Numbered from the stretch's first letter, positions 35,725 through 46,027 are shown. The stretch: DNA of 64,000 nt from Melioribacteraceae bacterium (GCA_016927595.1 JAFGMI010000011.1:50052-114051); one strand, 5' to 3'. The notes: generated from the sequence alone by a model not told the origin. A program made the numbers and translations.

Positions 35725-36879
35725 TCATTCACCGGGAAGTTTATATATAAACGGTATTGCAGCGAGTCCGAGTAACGGCGAGATATAGTAGGTAAGTTCA
35801 AGAGTGATAATATCCCCCAGTAGACCGATTACCGCAACAGCCAATGCACCAAAGATAAAATTAACGGTCATAAATATTCCGTTTACCAGCACAGGATGTT
35901 CAGAATCAATTACATTAATAATTGCAAGCAAAACCGGAGTTGATGCAAACATGAAGAAACCCATTAACAGCAGAAATACAATTGCCAATACCGTGCCCGA
36001 AATTATATAAAAAAACATTAATACGGGAACAGCTATCGACATATAAACCAACACTTTTTTCCTGCCTATCTTATCTGAAATAGTACCTGAAGCAAATGTA
36101 CCCGCAGCGCCTGCCAGCTGGAGAATAGATAACGATATCCCTCCCGCCCAAACCGATCCCTCCCTGGAATCGGTTATATACGTAGGAAGAAAAGTTGTTA
36201 ATGACGCTTTTACCAGAGAAAGAAAAAATATAACCAGAGCAAGTTGAATAAATGTGGGCATAAGTTTTTTTACAAGTGGTCCTGCCTTTTCCTGAATATC
36301 GGTTTTTCTCCGAAACGATTCAGAGATCGGAATATTTTTAAACCTTATATAAAGTATTACCGAAGATATAATACCAACAGGAATTAGTTTATATGTTTCT
36401 TCGAGACTCCAGAAAGATACTGCTGCAAGCACCAGCAGCGGACCAATACTCCTGGCAACTTCACCCCCGAACATGAAAAAACTCATGCCTTTCCCTACTC
36501 TTTCTCCTGCTATTTTTTTTATCATCACCGGAGCCGGTACATGAAACAAGGACGATCCAACACCTGCTACAAGCAAGAGCAATGCGACAAAGAGATAACT
36601 TGAAGCTGAACCGAGCAGACTCATTGATATTGCGGTTATAGCAGGAGCCGCAATCAACAGATATCTTACCGGCAGTTTATCCGCAAGCATTCCCAGCAGA
36701 GGATTCATCAATGCCGGGATTCTTTGAAAAATTGTTAATATTCCTGCCATTGAATATGAAATATTCAGCTTAGGTATAAGCATTGGAAGAAGCGGCGCCA
36801 GGAAAGATGAGAACACATCATGTATTAAATGTGCGGCTGATATTGTTACAATACTTGATGATTGAAATTCTTTATCCAT
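35725..36879 (-). CDS. MFS transporter, fosmidomycin-resistance-like
   Basis: The 384-aa protein has twelve hydrophobic helices in two halves. The segment LLGMLADKLPVRYLL matches the loop 2-3 MFS motif G-x-L-A-D, and GTISDKIGRKKVLVYMS matches its repeat in the second half. Family resemblance to Fsr-type exporters is in HLIHDVFSSFLAPLLPMLI near the start. It is an efflux pump of unknown substrate. It converges on the CDF exporter with only 10 bp between the stop codons. Confidence 0.85.
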   Translation of the reverse strand: MDKEFQSSSIVTISAAHLIHDVFSSFLAPLLPMLIPKLNISYSMAGILTIFQRIPALMNPLLGMLADKLPVRYLLIAAPAITAISMSLLGSASSYLFVALLLLVAGVGSSLFHVPAPVMIKKIAGERVGKGMSFFMFGGEVARSIGPLLVLAAVSFWSLEETYKLIPVGIISSVILYIRFKNIPISESFRRKTDIQEKAGPLVKKLMPTFIQLALVIFFLSLVKASLTTFLPTYITDSREGSVWAGGISLSILQLAGAAGTFASGTISDKIGRKKVLVYMSIAVPVLMFFYIISGTVLAIVFLLLMGFFMFASTPVLLAIINVIDSEHPVLVNGIFMTVNFIFGALAVAVIGLLGDIITLELTYYISPLLGLAAIPFIYKLPGE

Positions 36880-36924
36880 TCAAATAAAAAACATACCTCC
36901 ACGCTGCAATTTGAGAATTAGCTG

Positions 36925-38808
36925 CTACTTATCCAAAACAACTGTGTTATTGGATACATCAATATCGGGTATTATGCTTTCACCTATCCAGATCTTGGAA
37001 ACGGATTTATCGATTTTTTGATTAATACTTATTTTTCTTATACCGTTTTTCCAAACACTTGCAGGTTTATAGAGTTTTTGTGTGGTGCCGTCATTATATT
37101 CAATTGTAACTGCTACCCGGGTTGGAATATTTCCCTCTTTTATAACACTAAATTTTATCTCACTATCATTTATATCCTCAAGCGACAAAGCAAGGTCGGG
37201 ATAACCATATTCATTAAACCAGGGATTCCAGAACCAGCTTAAATCTTCACCGGCAACTTCATTAAAGGTAAAGAAGAAATCATAAGGAAGAGGGTGCTTA
37301 TTCTTCCACCTGTTAATATATTCAAGCGTTGCCTTCCTGAACGTCTCTTTTCCTAACAGTTTATATAATTCCAGGTAGGCAACTGCCGGTCTGTCATAAG
37401 CCGAAGTTCTATACTTGCTTTTATTCGAATAGGATAATACGATTGGCGGCAACTCGGACTCAAGTCCCGCATCCGCTTCGTAAGAGCCAACCCTTCCTGA
37501 GTACGGATCATAACTTTCAACGTATTTCACAACAAACTCCTCAGGTAAAAACGACGCCCATCCTTCATCCATCCATGCATATTTTCTTTCATTAGTACCC
37601 ATCATAAACGGGAAGTAATTATGCGATATCTCATGAAATGTCAGATTGATATGACGTGCTTCAATCTGCGGGGCACCGTTATTAGCCATCATAGGAGATT
37701 CCATACCGCCGCCTTCGTTTTTATTACAGAATGTAGTAACATGCTGATACGGATACGGATAACCCGGCAGATCATCCGATAAATACTCAATTGTTGATCG
37801 GGAATACTGCGCAGCCTTGTCGTAATGTACTGCTCCGTCTTCATAAACGACCGATGTGAGTACTCTTCGACCGGGTTCAACTTCAACGCTGGCTGCATCC
37901 CAGCAGTAGCTGTCAGAAACGCAGAAAGATACATCCGGTACGTTAACAGCTTTGAACTTCCAGATATTTTTTCCGTTATTCAACGTAACTCTGCCAGTAT
38001 TATAATCCTCAGCACGTATAATATTTACAGTTTGATCGGATTCTTTTGCGTCGAATATTTTGTTTATGATACTATCCTTAAACACTTCTTCGGAATTCTG
38101 CAGCTCACCGGTTGCCCAGACCACATATTTATCCGGCAGAGTTATTTCGAAATCATAATCGTTAAAATCATTATAGAACTCAACAGCACCGCTGTACTCA
38201 ACACGGTCCCATCCGTCTATATCGTCGTATACTGCAATTTGCGGATACCAGTATGCTACAAAGAATTCGCCATCGCCGTAATTTCCCATTCTTACCTTTA
38301 CAATTTTCGGTATGAGCAAAGACCATTTCACAGCTACTTCAACGTTTCCACCACTCTGTAATTCTTCGGGAAGCTTAATAACCATATTGGTCGAGGATCG
38401 CTGCACAGATCCGGTTCCTATGGTTAAATCCAGTTCTTCACCGTTAACTTTTAATTCGGAAATTTTCACACCATCATTAAGTTCAATATTTCCTATATAC
38501 CAGTCCCGCACACTCCCTTTCTTTAAAATATCTGAATATAACCTGATAACCAGAGACGATAAGTTGTTCGGACTATTATTAAAATACTTTATTACGCAAT
38601 TCCCTTTTATCATACTGCTGTCGGGAAGCAGTTCAGCTTTAATTTTATACTCGGATTTATTAACCCAGTAACTCTCTCCCGGTAATCCGGTTAATGTTCT
38701 TGTTTTGTTCTTAACTGCACGTTGAAATTCAATGGGAAGATAAATTGATGAATTTTGTGCGAGAACCATTAAGGAGGTCAAAAACAGAAATGCAATTACA
38801 TTTTTCAT
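36925..38808 (-). CDS. M1-like zinc metallopeptidase, exported
   Basis: The start is set at 38808 (MKNVIAFLFLTSL), as it gives a clean signal peptide ending LAQ; the longer ATG at 38853 adds 15 residues that spoil it. The 627-aa product has an N-terminal beta domain and the M1 catalytic set: GGMESP near 367, HEISH at 392-396, and a third zinc ligand Glu415 in WMDEGWASFL. Residue numbers are for the shorter start. M1 enzymes remove N-terminal residues from peptides; export suggests periplasmic or surface use. The tail shows no clear type IX sorting domain. A small beta-sandwich follows the catalytic core. Confidence 0.88.
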   Translation of the reverse strand: MKNVIAFLFLTSLMVLAQNSSIYLPIEFQRAVKNKTRTLTGLPGESYWVNKSEYKIKAELLPDSSMIKGNCVIKYFNNSPNNLSSLVIRLYSDILKKGSVRDWYIGNIELNDGVKISELKVNGEELDLTIGTGSVQRSSTNMVIKLPEELQSGGNVEVAVKWSLLIPKIVKVRMGNYGDGEFFVAYWYPQIAVYDDIDGWDRVEYSGAVEFYNDFNDYDFEITLPDKYVVWATGELQNSEEVFKDSIINKIFDAKESDQTVNIIRAEDYNTGRVTLNNGKNIWKFKAVNVPDVSFCVSDSYCWDAASVEVEPGRRVLTSVVYEDGAVHYDKAAQYSRSTIEYLSDDLPGYPYPYQHVTTFCNKNEGGGMESPMMANNGAPQIEARHINLTFHEISHNYFPFMMGTNERKYAWMDEGWASFLPEEFVVKYVESYDPYSGRVGSYEADAGLESELPPIVLSYSNKSKYRTSAYDRPAVAYLELYKLLGKETFRKATLEYINRWKNKHPLPYDFFFTFNEVAGEDLSWFWNPWFNEYGYPDLALSLEDINDSEIKFSVIKEGNIPTRVAVTIEYNDGTTQKLYKPASVWKNGIRKISINQKIDKSVSKIWIGESIIPDIDVSNNTVVLDK

Positions 38809-38899
38809 TGATACCCGGCAATAATTAATTTTTATATAAACAATATTAACCAATTATTAGTAAGCGGGCAATAAAATGTATTTTATGATTCTAAAGCAG

Positions 38900-38919
38900 A
38901 CAGATACCAGCTTATCTGT
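38900..38919 (-). terminator. Weak hairpin downstream of the PIN-PhoH gene
   Basis: ACAGATA and TATCTGT (38900-38906 and 38913-38919) form a 7-bp stem with a 6-nt loop just past the PIN-PhoH stop codon. No T-run follows on the minus strand, so it is marginal as a terminator and could be an RNA 3' end stabiliser. Confidence 0.3.
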
Positions 38920-38921
38920 AT

Positions 38922-40265
38922 TTATAATAAGTTGCTGGCAATTTCTGCGAGCTCAGACCTTTCACCTTTTTCAAGGTTTACATGCGCATAAAGTTTCTGT
39001 CCCTTAAAATGATCGATAAGGTACGACAATCCGTTAGAGAACGTATCCAGGTATGGATGGTCTATCTGATATATATCCCCGGTCAACACTATCTTTGCTC
39101 CTTCACCGACCCTGGTAATGATTGTCTTTACTTCATGAGGAGTGAGATTTTGCGCTTCGTCTACTATAAAAAATATCCGCTGCAGGCTTCTGCCTCTAAT
39201 ATAGCTGAGTGGTTCAATGACAAGTTTTTCTTCTTTTATCATATTGTTAATCGCCTGAAAACTCTTGTCGGTTTCCTTGAATTGATCCTGAATCACTTTC
39301 AGGTTATCCCACAAAGGTTGCATATATGGACCAAGCTTGCTTTCGACATCACCCGGAAGATAGCCGATGTCTTTATTGCTCAATGGTACAACCGGTCTCG
39401 CAATGTATATCTGACGATAATATTTTCGAACCTGCAGGGCGCTCGCCAGAGCAAGCAGCGTTTTACCCGTTCCGGCTTTGCCTGTTAAAGTAACCAGCGG
39501 AATATTATTGTTAAGCAATGCATGCGATGCGAATGTCTGCTCGGCATTTCTGGGCGTAATTCCGTAAATGGGACTTTTATCAACCTTATGAATTATGTCC
39601 TGATCAGCGTTATAAAAAGTTAACACCGACCTGCCGGCGTTTCTGATTATAAAAAATTTATTCGGGACTGCTTCCTTATTAGTCAGTTTAAAAACTTTTT
39701 CGGCAGGCACTTCAAAAGGCGGCACGTAAAGTCTTTGTATAATATCATCATCAAAATCTTCCAGAAATTCTTTCCCGCTGTAGAGTTCTTCCACATTTGA
39801 AATTCTGTCAGTCGTATAATCCTCTGCCTGAAGTCCCAATGCTTTCGCCTTCATTCTCAGGTTAACGTCCTTGGTCACCAGGATATTTTTCTTTTTTATT
39901 TTTGCGGCTTTTTCGAGCTCGTAAGCAGCCGAAAGAACCCGGTGATCGGCATTGTCTTCCCTGAATACTTCCTTGATTTCCTTGCATAATCCCTTTGTTA
40001 TAACAACTCTTACCTTACCTTTGCCTTTGCCTATCGACACACCCCCGTTAAATATAGCGTTGCCGGTAAGTGAATCGAGAGTTCTGGCAAATTCTCTGGC
40101 GTTAAGATTTATAACATTGTTACCGCGCTTGAAATGATCAATCTCTTCAATCACCGCCAGCGGTATTACAATATTGTTCTCCTGAAACTGCTTAATACAT
40201 GTCGGATCGTGAAGAATTACATTCGTATCAAGAACGAATGTCTTCGGAGATTTTTTCGAGGGCAT
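38922..40265 (-). CDS. PIN-PhoH ATPase (PhoH family)
   Basis: The 447-aa protein joins an N-terminal PIN ribonuclease-like domain (about 8-150; acidic residues in FVLDTNVILHDP and later Asp/Glu) to a C-terminal PhoH ATPase. The latter has Walker A GKAGTGKT near 260 and a Walker B-like IFFIVDEAQNLTPHEVKT. Homologues unwind and degrade RNA in an ATP-dependent manner. Fused PIN-PhoH2 forms occur in many bacteria. It has the usual domain order and length, is monocistronic and diverges from the S37 peptidase gene. RNA targets cannot be read from sequence. Confidence 0.9.
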   Translation of the reverse strand: MPSKKSPKTFVLDTNVILHDPTCIKQFQENNIVIPLAVIEEIDHFKRGNNVINLNAREFARTLDSLTGNAIFNGGVSIGKGKGKVRVVITKGLCKEIKEVFREDNADHRVLSAAYELEKAAKIKKKNILVTKDVNLRMKAKALGLQAEDYTTDRISNVEELYSGKEFLEDFDDDIIQRLYVPPFEVPAEKVFKLTNKEAVPNKFFIIRNAGRSVLTFYNADQDIIHKVDKSPIYGITPRNAEQTFASHALLNNNIPLVTLTGKAGTGKTLLALASALQVRKYYRQIYIARPVVPLSNKDIGYLPGDVESKLGPYMQPLWDNLKVIQDQFKETDKSFQAINNMIKEEKLVIEPLSYIRGRSLQRIFFIVDEAQNLTPHEVKTIITRVGEGAKIVLTGDIYQIDHPYLDTFSNGLSYLIDHFKGQKLYAHVNLEKGERSELAEIASNLL

Positions 40266-40399
40266 AAATTATCCGCATTGGTTATTTAACATGCAATTAA
40301 TATGATTAATAAATAATTTAATCAAGTGTTTGAAAATATTTAAACTAAATTTAATAATTTATTGCTCTAAGTGTATTAACCAATCTTACAGGTAAAATT

Positions 40400-41692
40400 A
40401 TGGCAAAGAGATTCTTGTTTGTATTCATGATGATTATTACTTGCTCCGTTCTGCCGCAGAATTCGGAGTTGGAAAATTGGCTCGCAGAGCAGAACGGAAT
40501 AGAATTTAAAAAGATTGAAGCTGACTCGATTTTCAGCGAAGCTTTTGAAATTGAGTTTAGTCAACCGATCGATCACGGCAATCCGTCTTACGGAAGTTAT
40601 GCACAGAAACTTTATGTGGCTCACACAGATAAAAACAACCCCGTTGTTATTGAAACCGAAGGATACTGGGGCAGAAAAAAACCAAGTGAACTTTCGTATT
40701 TATTAAATGCAAATTATATAAATGTAGAACACCGCTATTTCGGCAGCTCAACTCCCGACAGCGCAAAATTCGAATGGAAATTTTTGAACATCGAACAGTC
40801 GGCTAATGATCATCACAGGATTATTAATTTTTTTAAGGAGTTCTACAATAACAAATGGATAAGTACGGGAATTAGTAAAGGAGGACAAACATCAATCTAT
40901 CATAAATATTATTTCCCCGGCGATGTGGATGTGTCAGTTCCATATGTTGCCCCTATCAACTTTGCAAGAGCGGATAAAAGGTTGTGGGCTCACCTTGAAA
41001 CAGTTGCCGATGAAGAATGCAGACAAAAGGTTTTTGATTTCCAAAAGGCTGTTTTACTTAACCGCGACTCGGTAATTATTTATTTTAAAAAATACGCTGA
41101 AGAGAAAAATCTAACATTTGCAATGGGATTTGAAGCGGCTCTCGAATACTCCGTTCTTGAGTATTCTTTTGCATACTGGCAGTGGGGCAACGGCGACTGC
41201 TCGTTAATACCTGGAGATACTAACCATGCCAAAATTATTTTCGATCATTTAAATGATGTTTCGAATATCGCGTTTTTTTCGGACAGGGACATAAAAAATT
41301 ATAAGCCTTTTTACTACCAGGCTTTTACCGAAATAGGTTTCTATGATTATGATATTACACCCTTCAGCGGATTAATAAAGTATGTCGACGGAAAGAACGA
41401 TGTTTTTTTCCAGGATACTCTTTCGGTTAATTATAACTATAACTTAATGAAGAGCGTGGATTTGTTTGTAAAGAACGATGCGAATAATATGATTTATATA
41501 TATGGCGGATACGATCCTTGGGGCGCGCCTGCCGTTGATTTGACCGGAAGAACAAATTCGCTTAAGATGATCCTCCCGGACGGATCGCATGCAACCCGTA
41601 TTAAAGATTTTAATGAAGATGAGAGAGAATTAATTTACAGCAAACTTGAAAAATGGCTTGGAATAACTGTTAACAGATCGTTATTTAAATAG
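40400..41692 (+). CDS. Secreted S37-family serine tripeptidyl aminopeptidase
   Basis: The 430-aa alpha/beta hydrolase has a signal peptide (about 1-20). The family entry motif is EFSQPIDHGNP (52-62), followed by VIETEGYWGRKKPSEL and HRYFGSSTPDS. The nucleophile elbow GISKGGQ places the catalytic Ser at 159, and the acid and His come near GGYDPWGAPAVDL and DGSHATR in the last third. S37 (PS-10) enzymes were first seen in Streptomyces and cut tripeptides from proteins. It is monocistronic, and its stop is one base from that of the facing kinase gene. Confidence 0.88.
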   Translation: MAKRFLFVFMMIITCSVLPQNSELENWLAEQNGIEFKKIEADSIFSEAFEIEFSQPIDHGNPSYGSYAQKLYVAHTDKNNPVVIETEGYWGRKKPSELSYLLNANYINVEHRYFGSSTPDSAKFEWKFLNIEQSANDHHRIINFFKEFYNNKWISTGISKGGQTSIYHKYYFPGDVDVSVPYVAPINFARADKRLWAHLETVADEECRQKVFDFQKAVLLNRDSVIIYFKKYAEEKNLTFAMGFEAALEYSVLEYSFAYWQWGNGDCSLIPGDTNHAKIIFDHLNDVSNIAFFSDRDIKNYKPFYYQAFTEIGFYDYDITPFSGLIKYVDGKNDVFFQDTLSVNYNYNLMKSVDLFVKNDANNMIYIYGGYDPWGAPAVDLTGRTNSLKMILPDGSHATRIKDFNEDERELIYSKLEKWLGITVNRSLFK

Positions 41693-41693
41693 T

Positions 41694-43970
41694 CTATTTT
41701 CTAAACCTGACAGTGAAAGTTGTTCCTTTTTCTTTTTCACTTTTCACTGAAATGGCAGCATTATTAAGTTTACAATACTCGTTCACGAGCGACAATCCTA
41801 GTCCGCTTCCTTCGAATCTCCTGCCGTATCCCTGTTCTTCCTGCGTAAAAGGTTTGAATATATCGGACATATATTCCTTCATGATTCCAATTCCGGTATC
41901 AACAACATTTACCACAATACTTTTTTTGAATTCCCGCAGTTCTATTTTAATTTTTCCTTCTCTCGTATACTTGATTGCATTGTCGATCAAATTGCTGAAT
42001 ATCTGAGTCGCGGAGTATTCATCAATGTATATATTAATATCATCTTCGGGCAATTTAATTTCGAAGCCAAGCCCTTTACTTTTTGCGTTATTTTTAAATT
42101 CGTTGTAAACCTCTGCGAGCAGTTGATTTATTGAAAGCTGTTTTAATACCGGTTTAAATGAACCGGACTGAATTTCCGCTGTATTCAGAATTAAGTCAAT
42201 CGTTCTGATTATTCTCTTGCTCGCAGAATTAAGAATATCAAAATATTCTTTTGAATCCTCTCCTAGTTTTTCCCCGACTTCATCTTTGATCAGATTTGAA
42301 AAACTTAGAATTGCATTAATCGGTGTTCGTATTTCATGAGACATCTGCGCTAAAAAATTACTTTTCAGCTGATCGGCTTTTTCGGCCTCCTCCTTTGCCT
42401 TCAAAAGGTTCATTTCAGTTTCTTTTATTTCCTGTATATCTCTGATTGAAGCTATAATCAAATCCTCACCCCCGATTTTAATTGTCTCGGCAGAGATTAA
42501 TCCTGTTCTTTTTTTACTACCTTTAATTTGAAATTTCGCTTCAAAGTTTGATACCCTTCCATCTTTAAGCAATTTTGACAATATCTGTTTTCTTTCGCGA
42601 CTGTTATCAAGAACATCAAAATCAGCTATAGCTTTTCCTATCAGATCTTCGCGCTTCAAACCGGATATTTCAGATACTCTGTCATTTATATCATAAATAA
42701 TACCATCTTTAAGTGAAATTATAATCATTATATCGGGATTCAGTCTGAATGCTTTTGCAAATTTTTCTTCGCTGAATTTTCTGGCAATTTCCGCCTGTTC
42801 TTTATCAGTTACATCCAGAATCTGTGCTATCGATTTCGTTTCACCGTTAAGAAGTTTTACTATAGAAGAAGTTATTCGCACACTTCTTTCAACTCCGTCT
42901 TTTCTTACAACTTTCATCGAGTATTCCGGCGGAACCTTCTCTCCCCTTTGCCTTCTGATGTACCTGTCTACTACCTTCGCCATTGAATCTTTCGAAACAA
43001 ATTTTCTGAAGTCCTCTCCCAGCATATCATTTTCAGTGCATTTCAGTATACTGCAGATCTTTTTATTACAATACTCAAATTTAAATTCAGAATTAATTAT
43101 AAAAATTCCGGAGTAGGAATTATCAACAATACTTCTGAATTTATTCTCGGAAAACAACAGTTCGTCTTCGCTTTTTTTCCTTTCGGAGATGTCTCTGACA
43201 CTGACTAAAAATCTTTTCTCACCGAAAATTGATCCGTATCTTATATTTACCTCAACCCAGAAAAGTTCTCCGTTCCTGTTTTTCGACAGCCACTCACTTA
43301 CTTGCGTACCTTTTCTCTTTGCACTTTTTAACAACCTTATCGCATCTTCCTGGGAAAATGGTTTATAGCCTGCACTAATATCTTCAATAGAAAGAGCGGA
43401 AAATTGTTCTTTCGAATATCCATATACCTCACATGCTTTTTTATTTGCATCTAATATTTTACCAGTCTCAGCATCATGTATGAATATTGCATCGTTAACC
43501 GTATCAAAAATTTCATATAGATAAGCACGGCTGATTTCGTATCCCAATTCATTCGGCTGTAATCTTTCATACGTTTGAAGCTGAGTGATTTTGCATCTGC
43601 ATATTTTACTATCCGCTAAGATGTTAAATTGAACTAAAGAACGACAACCGTTTTTCGAACAAATCTCCCATGGTCCGCTGCTTTTCCTGCCTGTGGTTTT
43701 ATTATCCTGTAAAAATAATTTTCTTATTTCCTTACGAGCTGTTCCATCGGCAGTAATTTTATTTATAAAAGATTTGATTCCCCTTAGTTCACTTAATTCA
43801 AAGCCCGTAAGTTTTTCGAACTGTTTGTTTATCCTTAAAATCTTACCACTTTGATCCGATATGATGACTGGAGTATGACATTTCAGGATAGTATTAACAA
43901 GCAAGTCTTCCACAAGGTGATTAGCTGTTCCTGAATATTTTTTCGTCTGCTTAATAATCTTTCTTGTCAT
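41694..43970 (-). CDS. Soluble multi-PAS sensor histidine kinase
   Basis: The 758-aa cytoplasmic kinase has no transmembrane helix but four PAS/PAC regions (about 20-130, 150-260, 270-390 and 400-515). A HisKA domain carries His545 in MSHEIRTPIN, followed by an HATPase_c domain with DTGIG and GLGLSLV. The first PAS region has a Cys cluster (C104, C109, C124 and C126) that could bind metal or sense redox. No receiver domain or DNA-binding partner is beside it. Its HisKA is close to that of the propeller kinase at 56919-60125, suggesting a shared family or recent duplication. Confidence 0.9.
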   Translation of the reverse strand: MTRKIIKQTKKYSGTANHLVEDLLVNTILKCHTPVIISDQSGKILRINKQFEKLTGFELSELRGIKSFINKITADGTARKEIRKLFLQDNKTTGRKSSGPWEICSKNGCRSLVQFNILADSKICRCKITQLQTYERLQPNELGYEISRAYLYEIFDTVNDAIFIHDAETGKILDANKKACEVYGYSKEQFSALSIEDISAGYKPFSQEDAIRLLKSAKRKGTQVSEWLSKNRNGELFWVEVNIRYGSIFGEKRFLVSVRDISERKKSEDELLFSENKFRSIVDNSYSGIFIINSEFKFEYCNKKICSILKCTENDMLGEDFRKFVSKDSMAKVVDRYIRRQRGEKVPPEYSMKVVRKDGVERSVRITSSIVKLLNGETKSIAQILDVTDKEQAEIARKFSEEKFAKAFRLNPDIMIIISLKDGIIYDINDRVSEISGLKREDLIGKAIADFDVLDNSRERKQILSKLLKDGRVSNFEAKFQIKGSKKRTGLISAETIKIGGEDLIIASIRDIQEIKETEMNLLKAKEEAEKADQLKSNFLAQMSHEIRTPINAILSFSNLIKDEVGEKLGEDSKEYFDILNSASKRIIRTIDLILNTAEIQSGSFKPVLKQLSINQLLAEVYNEFKNNAKSKGLGFEIKLPEDDINIYIDEYSATQIFSNLIDNAIKYTREGKIKIELREFKKSIVVNVVDTGIGIMKEYMSDIFKPFTQEEQGYGRRFEGSGLGLSLVNEYCKLNNAAISVKSEKEKGTTFTVRFRK

Positions 43971-44166
43971 GAAGTTTCTGACTTTTATATTTTTATTACA
44001 CCAGCAGCATGCATTTTAAACTGCTGATGTATATCATCGAATATCTATGCTTTTTGTTGAACGACATTTAAATATATTAAAGTTCCCTTCACAGCTAAAG
44101 ATTATTAATAGAAGACGTTTAGTATTTTTATAATTAAAAATTATATCAGGCTTTAATTTAATATCG

Positions 44167-44187
44167 TTAATTCTTAAAAAGAATTAA
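44167..44187. promoter_or_regulatory. Perfect palindrome upstream of the aldehyde dehydrogenase gene
   Basis: TTAATTCTT and AAGAATTAA (9-bp halves, 3-nt centre) form a perfect dyad about 78 bp before the start of the aldehyde dehydrogenase gene, in the shared control region with the divergent kinase gene. The compact symmetry suits an operator. No known factor is implied. Confidence 0.4.
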
Positions 44188-44265
44188 GTGGCCAGTATCA
44201 AATCGTTTATTATTTTTATGACTAAATAAAAAAATCGTTTAACGAATTAATCAGAGAGAAAAGAT

Positions 44266-45630
44266 ATGCCGATCCAAACTATAAATCCAGCAACCGGAAA
44301 TCTTGTTAAGTCTTTTCAGGAAGATTCTCCCGAAAGTGTGAATGAAACTATAATAAGGACACACGCGGCATTTGAAGAATGGAGAACTACAACATATGAT
44401 CTTAGAAAAAAAGCTATGCTTAATGCTTCTTATATACTTAAAAAGAATTCGGAAGAGTACGGGAAAATTTTAACGCTTGAAATGGGGAAAACGATAACAG
44501 AAGCAATAGCCGAAGTAGAAAAGTGTGCATGGGTATGCGAGTATTATGCTGAAAATTCAGAAGAAATATTGAAAAAGGAAATCGTTAGCACCGATGCTGC
44601 TGAAAGCTACGTACAGTTTGATCCTCTGGGAGTGGTGTTGGCTGTTATGCCATGGAATTTCCCTTTCTGGCAGGTGTTCAGGTTCGCTGCCCCGGCTTTA
44701 ATGGCAGGTAACACTGCACTTTTAAAGCACGCATCGAATGTCCCGCAAAGCGCATTACTAATTGAAAGAATCTTCAGAGAAGCTGGTTTTCCAGATTACA
44801 CATTTAAGACATTATTAATCGGATCATCGGCAGTTGAGGAAGTTATTAAGCATCCGTTTGTAAAAGCGGCAACATTAACCGGCAGCGATCCCGCCGGCAG
44901 GAAAGTCGCCGGTACGTGCGGAAGGTATCTTAAAAAAACCGTTATGGAATTAGGCGGCAGCGATCCTTTCATTGTGCTGAATGATGCTGACATTTGTCAT
45001 GCTGTAGATACAGCTGTTAAAGCACGTTTAATTAACAACGGACAAAGCTGCATAGCAGCAAAGAGATTCATTGTTACAAAAGATGTTTATAATGAATTTG
45101 CGAAAAAGTTTGTTGATAAAATGAAGTTGATAATAACCGGCGATCCGATGGATAAAAATACCGAACTGGGACCGATTGCCCGTGAGGACCTGCTGAATGA
45201 ATTAATAAACCAGGTTAAGCGTTCTGTTGAAATGGGAGCTGAATTACTTTGCGGTGGTGAGAGAATAAACAGAAAAGGATTCTTCTTTCAGGCTACGGTA
45301 ATTGGAAACATAAAACCAGGAATGCCCGCTTACGATGAAGAATTGTTCGGTCCCGTGGCATCACTTATTAAGGTTAAGGATGAGGAGGAAGCAGTTAAAG
45401 TCGCTAACGAAACCGAATTCGGTCTCGGTGCCGCTGTGTTTACTAGGAACATAAAAAAAGCCAAGCAAATTGCATCATCTATAGAAGCCGGGTCAGTCTT
45501 TATTAATGGAATGGTTAAATCTGACCCCCGTCTGCCGTTCGGCGGCGTAAAATTATCCGGTTATGGCAGGGAACTTTCGCACTACGGGATAAAAGAATTT
45601 GTTAATATTAAATCCGTCTGGATTAAATAA
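44266..45630 (+). CDS. gabD: NAD(P)-dependent succinate-semialdehyde dehydrogenase
   Basis: The 454-aa enzyme oxidises succinate semialdehyde to succinate. Family marks are WNFPFWQ near 130, the catalytic Glu228 in MELGGSDPFIV, the nucleophile Cys262 in NNGQSCIAAKRF, and EELFGPVASL later. At 454 aa it is near the short Sad/YneI group and could be Sad (NAD-linked) rather than GabD. It is monocistronic and faces the thioredoxin gene. No GABA aminotransferase is in the window, so the aldehyde source is unknown. Confidence 0.85.
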   Translation: MPIQTINPATGNLVKSFQEDSPESVNETIIRTHAAFEEWRTTTYDLRKKAMLNASYILKKNSEEYGKILTLEMGKTITEAIAEVEKCAWVCEYYAENSEEILKKEIVSTDAAESYVQFDPLGVVLAVMPWNFPFWQVFRFAAPALMAGNTALLKHASNVPQSALLIERIFREAGFPDYTFKTLLIGSSAVEEVIKHPFVKAATLTGSDPAGRKVAGTCGRYLKKTVMELGGSDPFIVLNDADICHAVDTAVKARLINNGQSCIAAKRFIVTKDVYNEFAKKFVDKMKLIITGDPMDKNTELGPIAREDLLNELINQVKRSVEMGAELLCGGERINRKGFFFQATVIGNIKPGMPAYDEELFGPVASLIKVKDEEEAVKVANETEFGLGAAVFTRNIKKAKQIASSIEAGSVFINGMVKSDPRLPFGGVKLSGYGRELSHYGIKEFVNIKSVWIK

Positions 45631-45642
45631 TCTGTTAAGTAA

Positions 45643-45978
45643 TTAATCAAACATCAGACTATATGGACGTGAAAGCCTGCCTGTCAGTGCGCTGAGATTA
45701 ATATTACGTGATTCTCTGAATGATTCAGATCCGTTGAAATAGAAGATAATTGTCGGTACTGTAAAAATAGATTGCTGCCCTTTTATTTGTTTTGAGTTCA
45801 TTAAATCAACGTATCCGAATTTTGCGTTTGGAAATTCAGCCGCGAGCAAACTTTTTAATTTCGGTTTAAGTACTTTGCAGACATTGCACTCAGCTGTACT
45901 GAAATAAACCACTGCGAATTCATTATCGCTGATAAAGTTATTAAGTTCGTTTTCGTGTTCTATTATTACTTCTTCCAT
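45643..45978 (-). CDS. Thioredoxin-fold protein with CxxC
   Basis: The start is chosen at 45978 (MEEVIIEHEN), because the longer ATG at 46056 would run across the start of the divergent trpF-like gene. The product is 111 aa, a minimal thioredoxin fold: YFSTAECNVCKVLKP holds a CNVC active site, and cis-Pro lies in IFTVPTIIFYF. Typical thioredoxins have CGPC, so its redox potential may differ. There is no signal peptide; it is cytoplasmic. Its partner is unknown. Convergent with the aldehyde dehydrogenase gene by 12 bp. Confidence 0.8.
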   Translation of the reverse strand: MEEVIIEHENELNNFISDNEFAVVYFSTAECNVCKVLKPKLKSLLAAEFPNAKFGYVDLMNSKQIKGQQSIFTVPTIIFYFNGSESFRESRNINLSALTGRLSRPYSLMFD

Positions 45979-46027
45979 AACGAAATATAAAATTAGTTTG
46001 TAATTTTCGATACAATATAGTTGCAAT

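Noticed and set aside
38808..38853. Longer start for the M1-like peptidase
   Set aside because: The extra 15 residues contain polar residues ahead of the signal peptide; the Met at 38808 gives a normal exported precursor.
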